DNA from: an uncultured Clostridia bacterium
Lineage (GTDB): Bacteria; Bacillota; Clostridia; Oscillospirales; Ruminococcaceae
Length of the DNA: 64,000 bases
Reading direction: 5' to 3'
Assembly (NCBI GenBank): GCA_947631995.1
Contig: CANRNT010000005.1
Location: 1-64,000 of the forward strand
In this document: positions 9,109-18,333 of the stretch, piece after piece
How the letters are laid out: each line of letters begins with the position of its first letter
Numbering within the stretch: the first letter of the stretch is position 1
Program-made: the position numbers and the translations under genes
Notes under the pieces: model-generated
The model's input: the letters and a program-made list of their open reading frames with translations, nothing else
Told to the model about the DNA's origin: nothing
The model's database searches: none

Positions 9109-10291
9109 GGATATCCTCCCCTCTGTATCTTGCAATAGCCGCGCAGTCCTTATCGCCCCTGCCCGAAACGGTAATAACGATAATTTTATCTTTGCTCATG
9201 GTCGGAGCAAGTTTCATTGCATATGCCACCGCATGGGCAGATTCTATTGCAGGTATAATGCCCTCGGTCTTTGCAAGATACTCAAACGCGCAGACCGCTT
9301 CTTCATCGGTAACGGGAACATACTGCGCTCTGCCTATGTCGTGCAGATAAGCGTGCTCGGGACCTACACCGGGATAGTCAAGTCCTGCCGAAATGGAGTA
9401 AACGGGCGCTATCTGACCGTATTTATCCTGACAGAAATATGACTTCATTCCGTGGAAGATACCAAGGCTGCCTGTGTTCATGGTTGCGGCTGTTTCAAAG
9501 GTATCAATTCCCCTGCCTGCCGCCTCACAGCCTATGAGCTGAACGTCTTTATCCTCAATAAAATGATAGAAACTGCCTATGGCATTTGAGCCGCCGCCAA
9601 CACAGGCAAGAACAGCATCGGGCAGCCTGCCTTCTTTTTCAAGCATCTGCTGTTTTATTTCTTTTGAGATCACCGACTGAAAATCTCTTACTATCGTCGG
9701 GAACGGGTGCGGGCCCATTACAGAGCCGAGGCAGTAGTGAGTATCTTCTATACGGCTGGTCCACTCTCTCATAGCCTCGGATACGGCGTCTTTGAGCGTT
9801 GCAGTACCTGTTTTTACGGGTACAACATCAGAACCCAGAAGCCGCATACGGTAAACGTTGAGCGCCTGACGCTTTGTGTCCTCCTCGCCCATGAAAACTA
9901 CACATTCCATACCCATAAGTGCGGCCGCTGTCGCGGTAGCAACGCCGTGCTGACCTGCGCCCGTTTCGGCGATAAGGCGTGTTTTACCCATTTTCTTTGC
10001 AAGCAGAGCCTGACCGAGCACATTATTTATCTTATGCGCTCCCGTATGGTTGAGGTCTTCACGCTTGAGATATATCTTCGCGCCGCCGAGATCATTTGTC
10101 ATTTTTTCTGCATAATACAGCCTTGAAGGTCTGCCTGCATAATCGTTGAAAAGCGCCGTTAGCTCATCATTAAACTGTTTATCGTTCTTATAGAAGTTAT
10201 AAGCCTCTTCAAGCTCGATAACGGCGTTCATAAGCGTTTCGGGTATATACTGACCGCCGTGTATACCGAAACGACCGTTTTTATTAGTCAT
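9101..10291 (-). CDS. trpB: Tryptophan synthase beta subunit
   Basis: A 396-residue PLP enzyme that condenses indole with serine. The PLP lysine sits in [11 protein letters not shown], with the TrpB1-type GAGQHG loop and the phosphate-binding GGGSNAIG. Normal family length. It overlaps the end of trpF by 4 bases (ATGA) and trpA by 8. It is the TrpB1 form that pairs with an alpha subunit, not the stand-alone TrpB2. Confidence 0.97.
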   Translation of the reverse strand: MTNKNGRFGIHGGQYIPETLMNAVIELEEAYNFYKNDKQFNDELTALFNDYAGRPSRLYYAEKMTNDLGGAKIYLKREDLNHTGAHKINNVLGQALLAKKMGKTRLIAETGAGQHGVATATAAALMGMECVVFMGEEDTKRQALNVYRMRLLGSDVVPVKTGTATLKDAVSEAMREWTSRIEDTHYCLGSVMGPHPFPTIVRDFQSVISKEIKQQMLEKEGRLPDAVLACVGGGSNAIGSFYHFIEDKDVQLIGCEAAGRGIDTFETAATMNTGSLGIFHGMKSYFCQDKYGQIAPVYSISAGLDYPGVGPEHAYLHDIGRAQYVPVTDEEAVCAFEYLAKTEGIIPAIESAHAVAYAMKLAPTMSKDKIIVITVSGRGDKDCAAIARYRGEDIHE

Positions 10292-10905
10292 ACTTCTTTC
10301 TCTCCATTTCTTACTATGCGCACAAATCCGCGCATTTTATTCTCGTCTTTCAAGCCGTCCGTCTCAATGCCCGAGCTTACATCTACCGCATACGGGTGCA
10401 AGGTGTTTACAGCCTCCGCAACATTTTCTAGTGACAGTCCTCCTGCAAGAAAGTACGGTCTGTGCAATTCTTCAAGCAAGCTCCAGTCAAAACGCGTACC
10501 TGTTCCCTTTCCTGCGTCCGCCATAATATAGTCGGCAGAAGAGTTTTCAGCATTTTTGATATCTGTAATATCGGATATTTTGAAAGCCTTTATTATAGGC
10601 TTGTTAGTAAGCCCCCGAAGCTCGCTGATATAGCTGTCGTCCTCTTTTCCGTGAAGCTGTATAACGTCGATTATTCCGCTTTCGGCAAGCTGTGCAACCC
10701 TTTGCGGCGTTTCGTCAACGAAAACACCTACCGCTTTTATCCTGCTGTCAAGCATTTCTTTAAGAGCTTTTGCCTGCTCATCTAAAACTTGACGCTTGCT
10801 TTTATCCCAGAACACAAAGCCAATAAATTCGGGCAAGAGCTCATTGACAACATCTATGTCGCACGCTCTTGAAAGACCGCACAGTTTTATTTTAGTATCG
10901 CTCAT
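10288..10905 (-). CDS. trpF: Phosphoribosylanthranilate isomerase
   Basis: A 205-residue single-domain (beta/alpha)8 enzyme converting phosphoribosylanthranilate to CdRP. It begins TKIKLCGL, where the Cys is the catalytic residue, and shows QLHGKEDD and VDVSSGIE. The open frame reaches 10974, but the ATG at 10903-10905 has GAGGTG 6 nt upstream and lies one base from the trpC stop. TrpF is separate from TrpC here, not fused as in enteric bacteria. Confidence 0.94.
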   Translation of the reverse strand: MSDTKIKLCGLSRACDIDVVNELLPEFIGFVFWDKSKRQVLDEQAKALKEMLDSRIKAVGVFVDETPQRVAQLAESGIIDVIQLHGKEDDSYISELRGLTNKPIIKAFKISDITDIKNAENSSADYIMADAGKGTGTRFDWSLLEELHRPYFLAGGLSLENVAEAVNTLHPYAVDVSSGIETDGLKDENKMRGFVRIVRNGEKEV

Positions 10906-10906
10906 T

Positions 10907-11686
10907 TTAAGCACCTCTGAGCTGCGCAAGCTTGGCTTTCTTATCCTCGGCACGCATAAGCGTTTCACCGACAAGCACCGCGTCTGCGCCTATCTCACGA
11001 AGTTTGCGGACATCATCGGCAGTTTTGACACCGCTTTCAGATACAAACAGAATATCGCTCGGTATAAGCTGTCTGAGGCGGCGACTGTTTTCGGTATCTA
11101 CGGAAAAATCTTTGAGATTGCGGTTATTGACGCCTATTATCCTTGCTCCCGCCGAAATTGCCGTCTTTACTTCCTGCTCGTCATGAGCTTCCACGAGAGC
11201 CGACAGCCCCAGTTTATCGCATATGCCGATATAGCGCTTTATCTGCTCTTTGTCAAGGATAGAACATATCAGCAGTACTGCCTGCGCGCCAAGAAGCTTT
11301 GCTTCATATATCATATACTCGTCAACGGTAAAATCCTTGCGCAGACAGGGTATTGAAACGTTTGCTGCAATTTCTTTCAGATACTCATTACTGCCTAGAA
11401 ACCACTTTGGCTCTGTAAGCACGGATATGCAGTCAGCACCTGCCGCTTCGTATTCTTTTGCAATATCAATATACGGAAAATCGGGAGCTATAAGCCCCTT
11501 TGACGGCGACGCTTTTTTACATTCGCAGATAAAAGAGATACCGTCTTTTTTCAGAGCATTTTCAAACGCGAAAGTACCAACGGGCAGAGAAAGCGCTCTT
11601 TCCGCTATTTCTTCGGCAGGAACTTTGAGCTTTGCATTTTTCACTCGCTCTTTGGCATACTGCGACAACTGATCGAGAATAGTCAT
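10907..11686 (-). CDS. trpC: Indole-3-glycerol phosphate synthase
   Basis: A 259-residue TIM-barrel enzyme that closes CdRP to indole-3-glycerol phosphate. Diagnostic motifs: [13 protein letters not shown] (catalytic Lys and Glu region), [29 protein letters not shown] and SESGVKT. Normal length. The start overlaps the trpD stop as ATGA. Confidence 0.97.
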   Translation of the reverse strand: MTILDQLSQYAKERVKNAKLKVPAEEIAERALSLPVGTFAFENALKKDGISFICECKKASPSKGLIAPDFPYIDIAKEYEAAGADCISVLTEPKWFLGSNEYLKEIAANVSIPCLRKDFTVDEYMIYEAKLLGAQAVLLICSILDKEQIKRYIGICDKLGLSALVEAHDEQEVKTAISAGARIIGVNNRNLKDFSVDTENSRRLRQLIPSDILFVSESGVKTADDVRKLREIGADAVLVGETLMRAEDKKAKLAQLRGA

Positions 11687-12699
11687 CTGTTGCTTACCTC
11701 TATAAACTTGTTGAGAGTTTCCAAAGCCTTGCCGCTGTCTATGATATCGGCAGCCAGCTTTATGCCGTCAGCCATACTTTCAGCCTTGCCGCCGATATAG
11801 AGAGCCGCTCCTGCGTTCATAAGTACGGCATTTCTCTTGTGACCCTTTTCACCTTTGAGGATATTCAAGGTTATCTGCGCGTTCTCCTCGGGCGTGCCGC
11901 CTACAAGGTCGGACTTCTGACATCTTTCAAGGCCGAAATCCTCGGGAGTTATAACGTATGTTTTATACCAGCCGTCCTTGAACTCGCATATGGTAGTAGG
12001 CGAGCTGAGCGATATCTCGTCAAGCTTATCCTGACCGTACACTACCATTCCTTTTTCCACGCCGAGATTTATAAGAACCTGCGCGAGCGGCTGAACGAGA
12101 TACTCGTCATACACGCCGAGAAGCTGCATTTTCGGGCTGCCGGGATTTGTAAGAGGTCCGAGAATGTTGAACACCGTTCTGAAACCGAGCTCCTTGCGGA
12201 TAGCGCCGACATATTTCATGGAAGTGTGATACTTCTGCGCAAAGAAGAAGCACATACCGACTTCATTAAGAAGCTCTACACACTTGTCGGGATCTTGCTG
12301 GATATTTACACCGAGGGCTTCAAGGCAGTCGGCAGTACCGCACTTTGAAGAAGCCGCTCTGTTTCCGTGCTTTGCAACTTTCATTCCGCCTGCCGCGGCA
12401 ACGAGCGCGGAGGTCGTAGAGATATTAAAGCTGTGAGCGTTATCTCCGCCCGTGCCGACTATCTCAAAGATGTCCATGCCTGTGTCTACCTTGGTGGCGT
12501 GGTCGCGCATTGCGGCGGCGCAGCCTGCTATCTCGTCGGTAGTTTCAGCCTTTGCGCTCTTTGTAGAAAGCGAAGCAAGGAACGCAGCGTTCTGTGTCGG
12601 GGTAGTTTCACCGCTCATTATCTCGTTCATAACGGTGTAAGCCTCGTCGTAGGTAAGGTCCATTTTGTTTACTACTTTTTCAATTGCTTCTTTGATCAT
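11683..12699 (-). CDS. trpD: Anthranilate phosphoribosyltransferase
   Basis: A 338-residue enzyme transferring phosphoribose from PRPP to anthranilate. It shows the glycine-rich PRPP loop ([19 protein letters not shown]), [21 protein letters not shown], and [10 protein letters not shown]. It is not fused to the glutaminase TrpG, which is encoded separately 12 bp upstream. The SD is AAGGAGAG before ATG 12699. Confidence 0.97.
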   Translation of the reverse strand: MIKEAIEKVVNKMDLTYDEAYTVMNEIMSGETTPTQNAAFLASLSTKSAKAETTDEIAGCAAAMRDHATKVDTGMDIFEIVGTGGDNAHSFNISTTSALVAAAGGMKVAKHGNRAASSKCGTADCLEALGVNIQQDPDKCVELLNEVGMCFFFAQKYHTSMKYVGAIRKELGFRTVFNILGPLTNPGSPKMQLLGVYDEYLVQPLAQVLINLGVEKGMVVYGQDKLDEISLSSPTTICEFKDGWYKTYVITPEDFGLERCQKSDLVGGTPEENAQITLNILKGEKGHKRNAVLMNAGAALYIGGKAESMADGIKLAADIIDSGKALETLNKFIEVSNR

Positions 12700-12711
12700 A
12701 ACTATCTCTCC

Positions 12712-13278
12712 TTATATATCAATAAAATTTTTCAATATTGTTTTGCCGTCGGGCGTCATAATAGACTCGGGGTGGAACTGCACGCCGTATATCGGGTACT
12801 CTTTGTGCTGTACAGCCATTACCTCGCCGTCGTCCGTAAGCGCCGTGACTTTCAGACACTCGGGCAAGGTGTTCGCGTCCGCCGCAAGAGAATGATATCT
12901 TGCTACCTTGGCGATATCGGGACAGCCTTTGAACAGCGGACATTCTTTATCAAACTTTACATTTGACTGCTTGCCGTGCATAAGGCGTTTAGCGTAAGTA
13001 ACAGCAGTACCGAATGCCATACATATCGCTTGATGACCGAGGCACACGCCAAGTATAGGTATCTCATTGCCAAGCTGCTTTACGACATCTATAATAATAC
13101 CTGCATTTTCGGGTCTGCCCGGACCGGGTGAAAGAATTATCTTATCCGGCGAAAGCCTTCTTATCTCTTCAACGGTCATTTCGTCGTTGCGAATGACCTT
13201 TATATCGGGAGATATCTCACCGACGAGCTGATACAGATTATACGAAAAGCTGTCGTAGTTGTCTATGAGAAGTATCAT
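12712..13278 (-). CDS. trpG: Anthranilate synthase component II, glutamine amidotransferase
   Basis: A 188-residue class I glutaminase supplying ammonia to TrpE. The catalytic triad is visible: Cys in GVCLGHQAI, and His and Glu in GVQFHPESI. It begins MILLIDNYDSFSYNL as usual for TrpG/PabA. It overlaps the trpE stop by 4 bases, and could also serve aminodeoxychorismate synthase if no separate pabA exists. Confidence 0.95.
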   Translation of the reverse strand: MILLIDNYDSFSYNLYQLVGEISPDIKVIRNDEMTVEEIRRLSPDKIILSPGPGRPENAGIIIDVVKQLGNEIPILGVCLGHQAICMAFGTAVTYAKRLMHGKQSNVKFDKECPLFKGCPDIAKVARYHSLAADANTLPECLKVTALTDDGEVMAVQHKEYPIYGVQFHPESIMTPDGKTILKNFIDI

Positions 13279-14741
13279 ACGTCCGCCTCCTCCGCCATTT
13301 TAAGGGCATTGACTACCGCCTGCGCCTTGTTTATGCACTCCTGAAACTCCTTTTCGGGAACGCTGTCGGCTACAATTCCTGCGCCGCTTCGCACAAACAC
13401 CTTACCGTTTTTCTTATATGCTATGCGAATGGCAATGCATGTATCCATATTGCCTGTAAAGTCAATGTAGCCTATTGCGCCGCCGTAAATACCGCGTTTG
13501 TTCTTTTCAAGCTCCGCGATCAGCTGGCAGGCTCTTATTTTCGGAGCGCCAGAAAGCGTACCCGCAGGCAGGACAGCGCTTATGGCGTCAAGGGCGTCAA
13601 ACTCCTCTCTTATCTCTCCCCTTACGGTCGAGCCTATATGCATAACGTGCGAATACCTCTCGATAGAATGAAGCTTCTCTACTTCAACGCTGCCGAAACG
13701 GCTTATCTTGCCCAAATCGTTTCTGCCGAGGTCAACGAGCATATTGTGCTCGGCAAGCTCCTTTGCGTCTGCAAGAAGTTCATTTTCTAAAGCTATATCC
13801 TCCTGCTCGGTCTTGCCGCGCGGTCTTGTTCCCGCAAGAGGAAATGTATGCAGGACGCCGTTTTCAAGCTTTACGAGAGTTTCGGGGGAAGCTCCCGCAA
13901 CTTCAACGTCCGTTCCCGAAAAATAGAACATATACGGCGAGGGGTTTATCGTTCGCAGTATTCTGTAAGTATTGAGCAGGCTTCCCTCAAACCGTGCGCT
14001 CAATCTGTTTGAAAGCACTATCTGGAATATATCTCCCTCACGGATATAATTCTTTGCTTTCTCCACCATACCGCAGTATGTTTTTTTATCAAACAGCGGT
14101 GTGACCTCGGAAAGCAGTTTACCGCTCGGCTCGTTTTTCTTTTCGCCGTTTACAAGCAGATCTCTCAACTGACCCAACTCCATAACTGCTTTGTTGTAGT
14201 TGGTCTCAGGGTCGTCAAGCTGCATATTAACTATCAGAATTATCTTCTGTCTGAAATTATCAAAAGCTATTACCTTATCGAACAGCATAAGATCGACGTC
14301 CTTGAACTGCTCGCTGTCGGGGACGTCACAGCGGACTGATGGCTCGCTGTAGCTTAAAAAATCATATGAGAAATATCCGACAAGTCCGCCTGTAAAAGAC
14401 GGAAGATAGTCAAACCGCGGGCTTTTATGATCGGCGAGTATCTGTCTTAAAAAAGCAGACGGGTCATCGGTGTTCAGTCTTATATTGCCCGCTTTCATCT
14501 CGCCGTTAACACAGGTTATCTCCAGCTTAGGGTCAAAGCCCAAAAAAGTATATCTTCCCCACTTTTCATTATCGCTTACAGATTCGAGCATATAGCAATG
14601 TGTTGACACATTTTTAAGTATCTTCATAGCTTCTATTGGCGTACAAATATCCGAGAGCAGCTCGCAGCTCACCGGCAGGACTTTATACTTACCATGTTCG
14701 GCTATTCTTTTTACCTCGTCAAGCTCGGGCAAAAATTTCAT
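13275..14741 (-). CDS. trpE: Anthranilate synthase component I
   Basis: A 488-residue chorismate-utilising enzyme producing anthranilate. The N-terminal MLESVSDNEKWGRYTFLG matches the LLES tryptophan feedback site of TrpE, so allosteric inhibition by Trp is likely. The C-terminal half carries REGDIFQIVLSNRL, PAGTLSGAPKIRA and GGAIGYIDF. It is the first gene of the operon, with AAAGGAGGA upstream of ATG 14741 and the T-box leader just before it. Confidence 0.97.
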   Translation of the reverse strand: MKFLPELDEVKRIAEHGKYKVLPVSCELLSDICTPIEAMKILKNVSTHCYMLESVSDNEKWGRYTFLGFDPKLEITCVNGEMKAGNIRLNTDDPSAFLRQILADHKSPRFDYLPSFTGGLVGYFSYDFLSYSEPSVRCDVPDSEQFKDVDLMLFDKVIAFDNFRQKIILIVNMQLDDPETNYNKAVMELGQLRDLLVNGEKKNEPSGKLLSEVTPLFDKKTYCGMVEKAKNYIREGDIFQIVLSNRLSARFEGSLLNTYRILRTINPSPYMFYFSGTDVEVAGASPETLVKLENGVLHTFPLAGTRPRGKTEQEDIALENELLADAKELAEHNMLVDLGRNDLGKISRFGSVEVEKLHSIERYSHVMHIGSTVRGEIREEFDALDAISAVLPAGTLSGAPKIRACQLIAELEKNKRGIYGGAIGYIDFTGNMDTCIAIRIAYKKNGKVFVRSGAGIVADSVPEKEFQECINKAQAVVNALKMAEEADV

Positions 14742-14781
14742 TTATTATTCCTCCTTTTGCACTTTTCGATATTTCACGAAA

Positions 14782-14820
14782 ATAAAAACGCCCCTGACAG
14801 AAACATATCTGTCAAGGACG
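14782..14820 (-). terminator. T-box regulated terminator upstream of trpE
   Basis: In minus sense CGTCCTTGACAG pairs with CTGTCAGGGGCG across an 8-nt loop, followed by TTTTTATTTT. The 5' arm lies just after the T-box sequence, the expected mutually exclusive arrangement with the antiterminator. Confidence 0.9.
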
Positions 14821-15074
14821 AATAAAAGCTTATCCGTGGTGCCACCTTGATTCACGGGAAACACCCGTGCACTTTGCGGAATACAAACATATCCCCGACA
14901 ACTGACGTATGTCACACGTCGCAGAATACTGGGCATATCTCTATGCTGTTGACTGCGCCCTCAACGGTCCATTTGACGAACTGTATCTTACCCGATTTCC
15001 AGCATCGCGGGCTCTCTGTAAAGGCATATTTCGCCGTTATCTCCGTCTCAACGGTTTACGGTAACTATTAAATC
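14782..15074 (-). promoter_or_regulatory. T-box riboswitch (tRNA-Trp) controlling trpEGDCFBA
   Basis: The minus-strand leader of about 290 nt carries all main T-box parts. Stem I contains AGAGAG and GCTGGAAATCGGG-type conserved loops. A TGG codon at 14969-14971 (minus), in context AAATGGACC, is placed as the specifier for tryptophan. The T-box core AAGGTGGCACCACGG (14835-14849) has TGGC able to pair with the GCCA end of tRNA-Trp. A terminator follows. Uncharged tRNA-Trp should stabilise the antiterminator and allow trp transcription when tryptophan is short. Confidence 0.93.
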
Positions 15075-15080
15075 ATCTAT

Positions 15081-15109
15081 AGTATATCATACATAACATT
15101 GACTGTCAA
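15081..15109 (-). promoter_or_regulatory. SigA promoter of the trp operon
   Basis: On the minus strand TTGACA and TATACT are separated by 17 bp. Transcription should begin near 15074, giving the roughly 290-nt T-box leader. Confidence 0.88.
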
Positions 15110-15127
15110 TAGCCATTTATTATTTGT

Positions 15128-15250
15128 TTACAAATTATTCATATTTGCTTTTCTGCCATACAGTTTTCTGCAAACATTTTTTACAGTTGCACAGAACACA
15201 GACACAGCGGCAACTATTACCGCGCCCGCGATAAGCTGCGCTATCTCCAT
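15128..15250 (-). CDS. Putative 40-residue single-pass membrane microprotein
   Basis: A short frame of 40 codons starts at ATG 15248-15250 with an excellent SD (GGGAGGT, 10 nt upstream). The peptide has a hydrophobic stretch at about residues 5-24 (IAGAVIVAAVSVFCA) and a basic tail (KNVCRKLYGRK). That is the layout of small membrane regulators or type I toxin-like peptides, but no specific family is recognised. It sits in the 300-bp gap between the trp promoter and the solute-binding protein gene, on the minus strand. The coding evidence is the SD plus the membrane pattern only. Confidence 0.5.
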   Translation of the reverse strand: MEIAQLIAGAVIVAAVSVFCATVKNVCRKLYGRKANMNNL

Positions 15251-15336
15251 AGCGGCGCTCACCTCCCGACATATTATCTATAATTATTATATGTACAAAG
15301 CTTGGCGGCGCTGACAAAAATTTATTTTTTATGACA

Positions 15337-15369
15337 AAGACCGCTTACACACGTTATGCAAGCGGTCTT
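15337..15369 (-). terminator. Terminator of the cyclase/binding-protein operon
   Basis: A 10-bp perfect stem (AAGACCGCTT / AAGCGGTCTT) around a 13-nt loop lies directly downstream of the solute-binding protein stop, with a T-rich minus-strand tail (TGTCATAAAAAATAAATTTTT). Confidence 0.75.
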
Positions 15370-15372
15370 ACT

Positions 15373-16623
15373 TTATTTCTTTGTATACAGGTCATACAAA
15401 TACTGCGCTTGGGACTCGGCAGTTTCCTTATCAAAAAGCACGGCGTTACAGCATGAACGAAATTCATCTATCATATCGTCGTTTTCAAAATACGGACTTA
15501 AAACAGCCAGCTCACCATTCTCCTGCATTTTTTCAAACGCTTTATACTGCATTCCTTCAAGCTTACCGGTTTCGGACAGGTACTCTCTGGCGGCGGTACT
15601 CAAAGGTATACCCTTTTCGGTAGCCTGAAGCTCCGCCATTTCGTCGGAATTCAACAGAAAATCCAAAAGCATCGCAGCCTGCTGAGGGTGAACGGTATTC
15701 TTGCTGACGGCATACATCGTTGCAGGCTTTGCATACCAGCCCGTTCCCGAGGAAACGCCGTTCATTGTGGGATAATCGGCTACAACATATTCATAGCCGT
15801 TTTCTATTGCCTTATTGAAGTACGCAGAGCCGTCGCTGAGCCATGCCAGACAACCTGCATATTTCCCCTCGCCTATTTCCTTTCGGTCAAAATACTCTAC
15901 CTGCGGCATGACCTTTTCGTTTATCAGTCTGCAATAGAAATCTATCATGGTACGAAAATCGTCAACGGAAAAGTTGACCGTACTGTCCTGCTCCATAAAT
16001 CTTTTTCCGCTTTCCTGCTCGGCATACGCTACAACATAGAAAAATGCAGATTTTGCCGTCATAGCTATCGGGTACACTTCGCCGTTCATGACCTTTGCCG
16101 CTTCAAACATATCGTCCCATGTTTTCGGTACTGACAGGCCATAGCTGTCATATATCGTCTTATTTACATAAAACGACTGAGTATTCATCGCTATGGGTAT
16201 AGCATTCAGCTTTTCGTTTTTGACGCCGAAGCTCAGTTCGTATTCATCAAAGTTTTCCAGTCCAATGCTGTCAGCGACCTTATACAGGTCGTAATAGCCG
16301 CTGCCGTCGGAAGAATATTTTTCTATCCACGCATAGTTTATAAGCATAACGTCGGCCTCCGTATCGGAGCGCATAAGAACGTCGCTTCTCGTCTGATATC
16401 CTGACCACTCTGTATAGCTGCATTTTACGTCTATATTCGGATACAGCTTTTCAAACTGCTTTACGGCTTCCAAAGTATATTCATGACGCGCGTCGTTGCC
16501 CCACCATGAAAGTGTAAGCTCTATCTGCTCATCGACGGTTTCCACAGGCGCATTATCTGCCGAACAGCCTGTCGCCGCAAACACCATAAGTATCAACATA
16601 ACAAGTAATTTACGCTTCATCAT
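15373..16623 (-). CDS. Extracellular solute-binding lipoprotein (ABC sugar-type), without permease genes
   Basis: A 416-residue family 1 solute-binding protein. The N-terminus MMKRKLLVMLILMVFAATGC is a lipoprotein signal with a lipobox ending at Cys20. The body has the usual pattern: TLSWWGNDARHEYTLEAV, FEKLYPNIDVKC, and a C-terminal SKNTVHPQQAAMLLDFLL. Such proteins bind carbohydrates outside the membrane. No permease or ATPase genes flank it. Its start overlaps the stop of a diguanylate cyclase gene by 4 bases, so the two are co-translated. A sensory role, presenting a bound ligand to the cyclase ectodomain, is an inference; sharing a transporter encoded elsewhere is the alternative. Confidence 0.88.
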   Translation of the reverse strand: MMKRKLLVMLILMVFAATGCSADNAPVETVDEQIELTLSWWGNDARHEYTLEAVKQFEKLYPNIDVKCSYTEWSGYQTRSDVLMRSDTEADVMLINYAWIEKYSSDGSGYYDLYKVADSIGLENFDEYELSFGVKNEKLNAIPIAMNTQSFYVNKTIYDSYGLSVPKTWDDMFEAAKVMNGEVYPIAMTAKSAFFYVVAYAEQESGKRFMEQDSTVNFSVDDFRTMIDFYCRLINEKVMPQVEYFDRKEIGEGKYAGCLAWLSDGSAYFNKAIENGYEYVVADYPTMNGVSSGTGWYAKPATMYAVSKNTVHPQQAAMLLDFLLNSDEMAELQATEKGIPLSTAAREYLSETGKLEGMQYKAFEKMQENGELAVLSPYFENDDMIDEFRSCCNAVLFDKETAESQAQYLYDLYTKK

Positions 16624-18140
16624 TCATCACCCGTTACGCTTTCACTATAAATACTGAAAGTGTCCTTTCCGCTGTTTTTTGATACATACAGAGCTTTATC
16701 GGCATTTGCATACAGCGTCTGGAAGCTTTGGGCGTCGCTCGGGAATGACGCTGCTCCTATGCTGACTGAGACCTTATACTTTTTCTCGCTGTCTGCATAA
16801 TTATTTCGGAAAGCATCACAAAGCTTAGCGCATTTCGTTTTGACAAACTCGCTCGTATCAGACAGCTTTTTAGGTATTTCCAACATAACGCTGAACTCGT
16901 CGCCGCCTACCCTGCCGATGTACGCGCCCGATCTGTATTGCTTACGAAGAATATTACCCACTTCGGCCAGCACTTTATCTCCGACTGCGTGACCCAAGTT
17001 ATCGTTGATACCCTTGAAGTTATCCAGATCAAGTATAAGCATACAATATCTGTCGCCATCAGAGCTGTTAGCGATAGTTTCCGATACGATATCCTCGTAA
17101 GTTTTTTTATTATAAAGTCCTGTCAGCAGATCCATACTGGCTTTTAATGCGAGCGTTTCCACGGTATCCTTTACAGGCTCGGATATTCTTCTCGACAGCA
17201 GTATATTCGTCAGGAAAGCAACGAACGACAAGGCTATCGCTATGATAACTATATAAAACTGAACGTCGTTCTTTTCTTTAAGAATTATCTCGGTAGGCGC
17301 AGAGCATATTACTTTCCAGTCGTCGCCGCAGCTGTTGACGGAAATGAGATAATCGTTATCTATTATAGTAGATGATATCTGTCCGTCGATACGCTCCGCT
17401 ATATCGTTTTCCAGTCTGCTGCCTATCTCCTCATCTATAGAAGAATAGATAACGTTATTATCCTTATCCGTAAGTCTTACAGTTATATCCTCTATACCTC
17501 CTGGGTGCTTGAACACATTTTCAAGCTCCGAAGTATAGAAAGAAGTTACCAAAACAGCGTTATCATTTATTCTCTTAACATAGTATATTCTTTTAAAATT
17601 ATCGTTATATCCGGCAGACCAACCGTCGTTGGTTCTGTCACGGTTTATCATTGCGGAAAAGTCCTCATATATCCTACTTCCGAAAAGCTCATTAGTACCG
17701 TTAGATATCTTTCCTACCGTATGGTTATTACTGTACACAATACAAAAGTCAACGAAGTTTTCCATTATACAAAGGCTGTACAGCTCATCGGAAATATTAT
17801 CCTCGGTATTTATCGCTTCATAGCTGTCGGCGGTATCATCTGTTGCGCTGTAGCTATACACCTCTTCTTCGGCAAAAACGAGAGTACCTGTTGCCTCCAG
17901 CCGCTCCAGATAGCTATCCATATTAAGCTTCATCTGGACATTAAGCGCAGCGTTCATATTGCTGACCTTAGTTTTCAGGATATCGTCGGTCTTATTGAAC
18001 ACGAGCGTAGAGATAATGATGATCACTGCGACCATTACAACGGTATAACCAAGCGTCATAGCGAGCTTTAAGCTTGACATTCTTCTTTTGTTCCTGTTTT
18101 TGACAAAGTTTCCTATGTTACCGCTCATTCTATCAAGCAA
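16620..18140 (-). CDS. Membrane diguanylate cyclase (extracellular sensor + GGDEF)
   Basis: A 506-residue protein. TM1 is at about 31-48, followed by an extracellular sensor of about 240 residues, probably of Cache type. TM2 is at about 293-315, then a GGDEF domain from DLLTGLYNK (about 337) with an intact RVGGDEF (GGDEF at 412-416). It should make cyclic di-GMP from two GTP. The inhibitory I-site, RxxD five residues before GGDEF, reads RSGA here, so product inhibition is probably lost. The start is TTG 18138-18140, chosen because GGGAGG lies 8 nt upstream; the first ATG is 20 nt from it. It is followed by the overlapping lipoprotein gene. Confidence 0.92.
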   Translation of the reverse strand: MLDRMSGNIGNFVKNRNKRRMSSLKLAMTLGYTVVMVAVIIIISTLVFNKTDDILKTKVSNMNAALNVQMKLNMDSYLERLEATGTLVFAEEEVYSYSATDDTADSYEAINTEDNISDELYSLCIMENFVDFCIVYSNNHTVGKISNGTNELFGSRIYEDFSAMINRDRTNDGWSAGYNDNFKRIYYVKRINDNAVLVTSFYTSELENVFKHPGGIEDITVRLTDKDNNVIYSSIDEEIGSRLENDIAERIDGQISSTIIDNDYLISVNSCGDDWKVICSAPTEIILKEKNDVQFYIVIIAIALSFVAFLTNILLSRRISEPVKDTVETLALKASMDLLTGLYNKKTYEDIVSETIANSSDGDRYCMLILDLDNFKGINDNLGHAVGDKVLAEVGNILRKQYRSGAYIGRVGGDEFSVMLEIPKKLSDTSEFVKTKCAKLCDAFRNNYADSEKKYKVSVSIGAASFPSDAQSFQTLYANADKALYVSKNSGKDTFSIYSESVTGDE

Positions 18141-18211
18141 CCGTCACACCTCCCGAGCGCTTTCCCGATTTATGAAAAACATTAAATTATATCGAATACT
18201 GATGATATTTT

Positions 18212-18240
18212 ATTATATCACGCAGTCAAAGATTTGTCAA
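18212..18240 (-). promoter_or_regulatory. SigA promoter of the cyclase/binding-protein operon
   Basis: On the minus strand TTGACA and TATAAT are separated by 17 bp, about 70 bp upstream of the TTG start of the cyclase. Confidence 0.85.
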
Positions 18241-18285
18241 TATTACTCTGCTGAAACATTCTTTTATGTTCTTCGGGACAAAATA

Positions 18286-18315
18286 CAAGCGCATGGCAAA
18301 TCTGCCACACGCTTG
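18286..18315 (-). terminator. Terminator of rpsB-tsf
   Basis: In minus sense CAAGCG-tg-TGGCA pairs with TGCCA-tg-CGCTTG, followed by TATTTTG. It lies just after the tsf stop. Confidence 0.85.
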
Positions 18316-18333
18316 CAAATATATATTTGTTTC

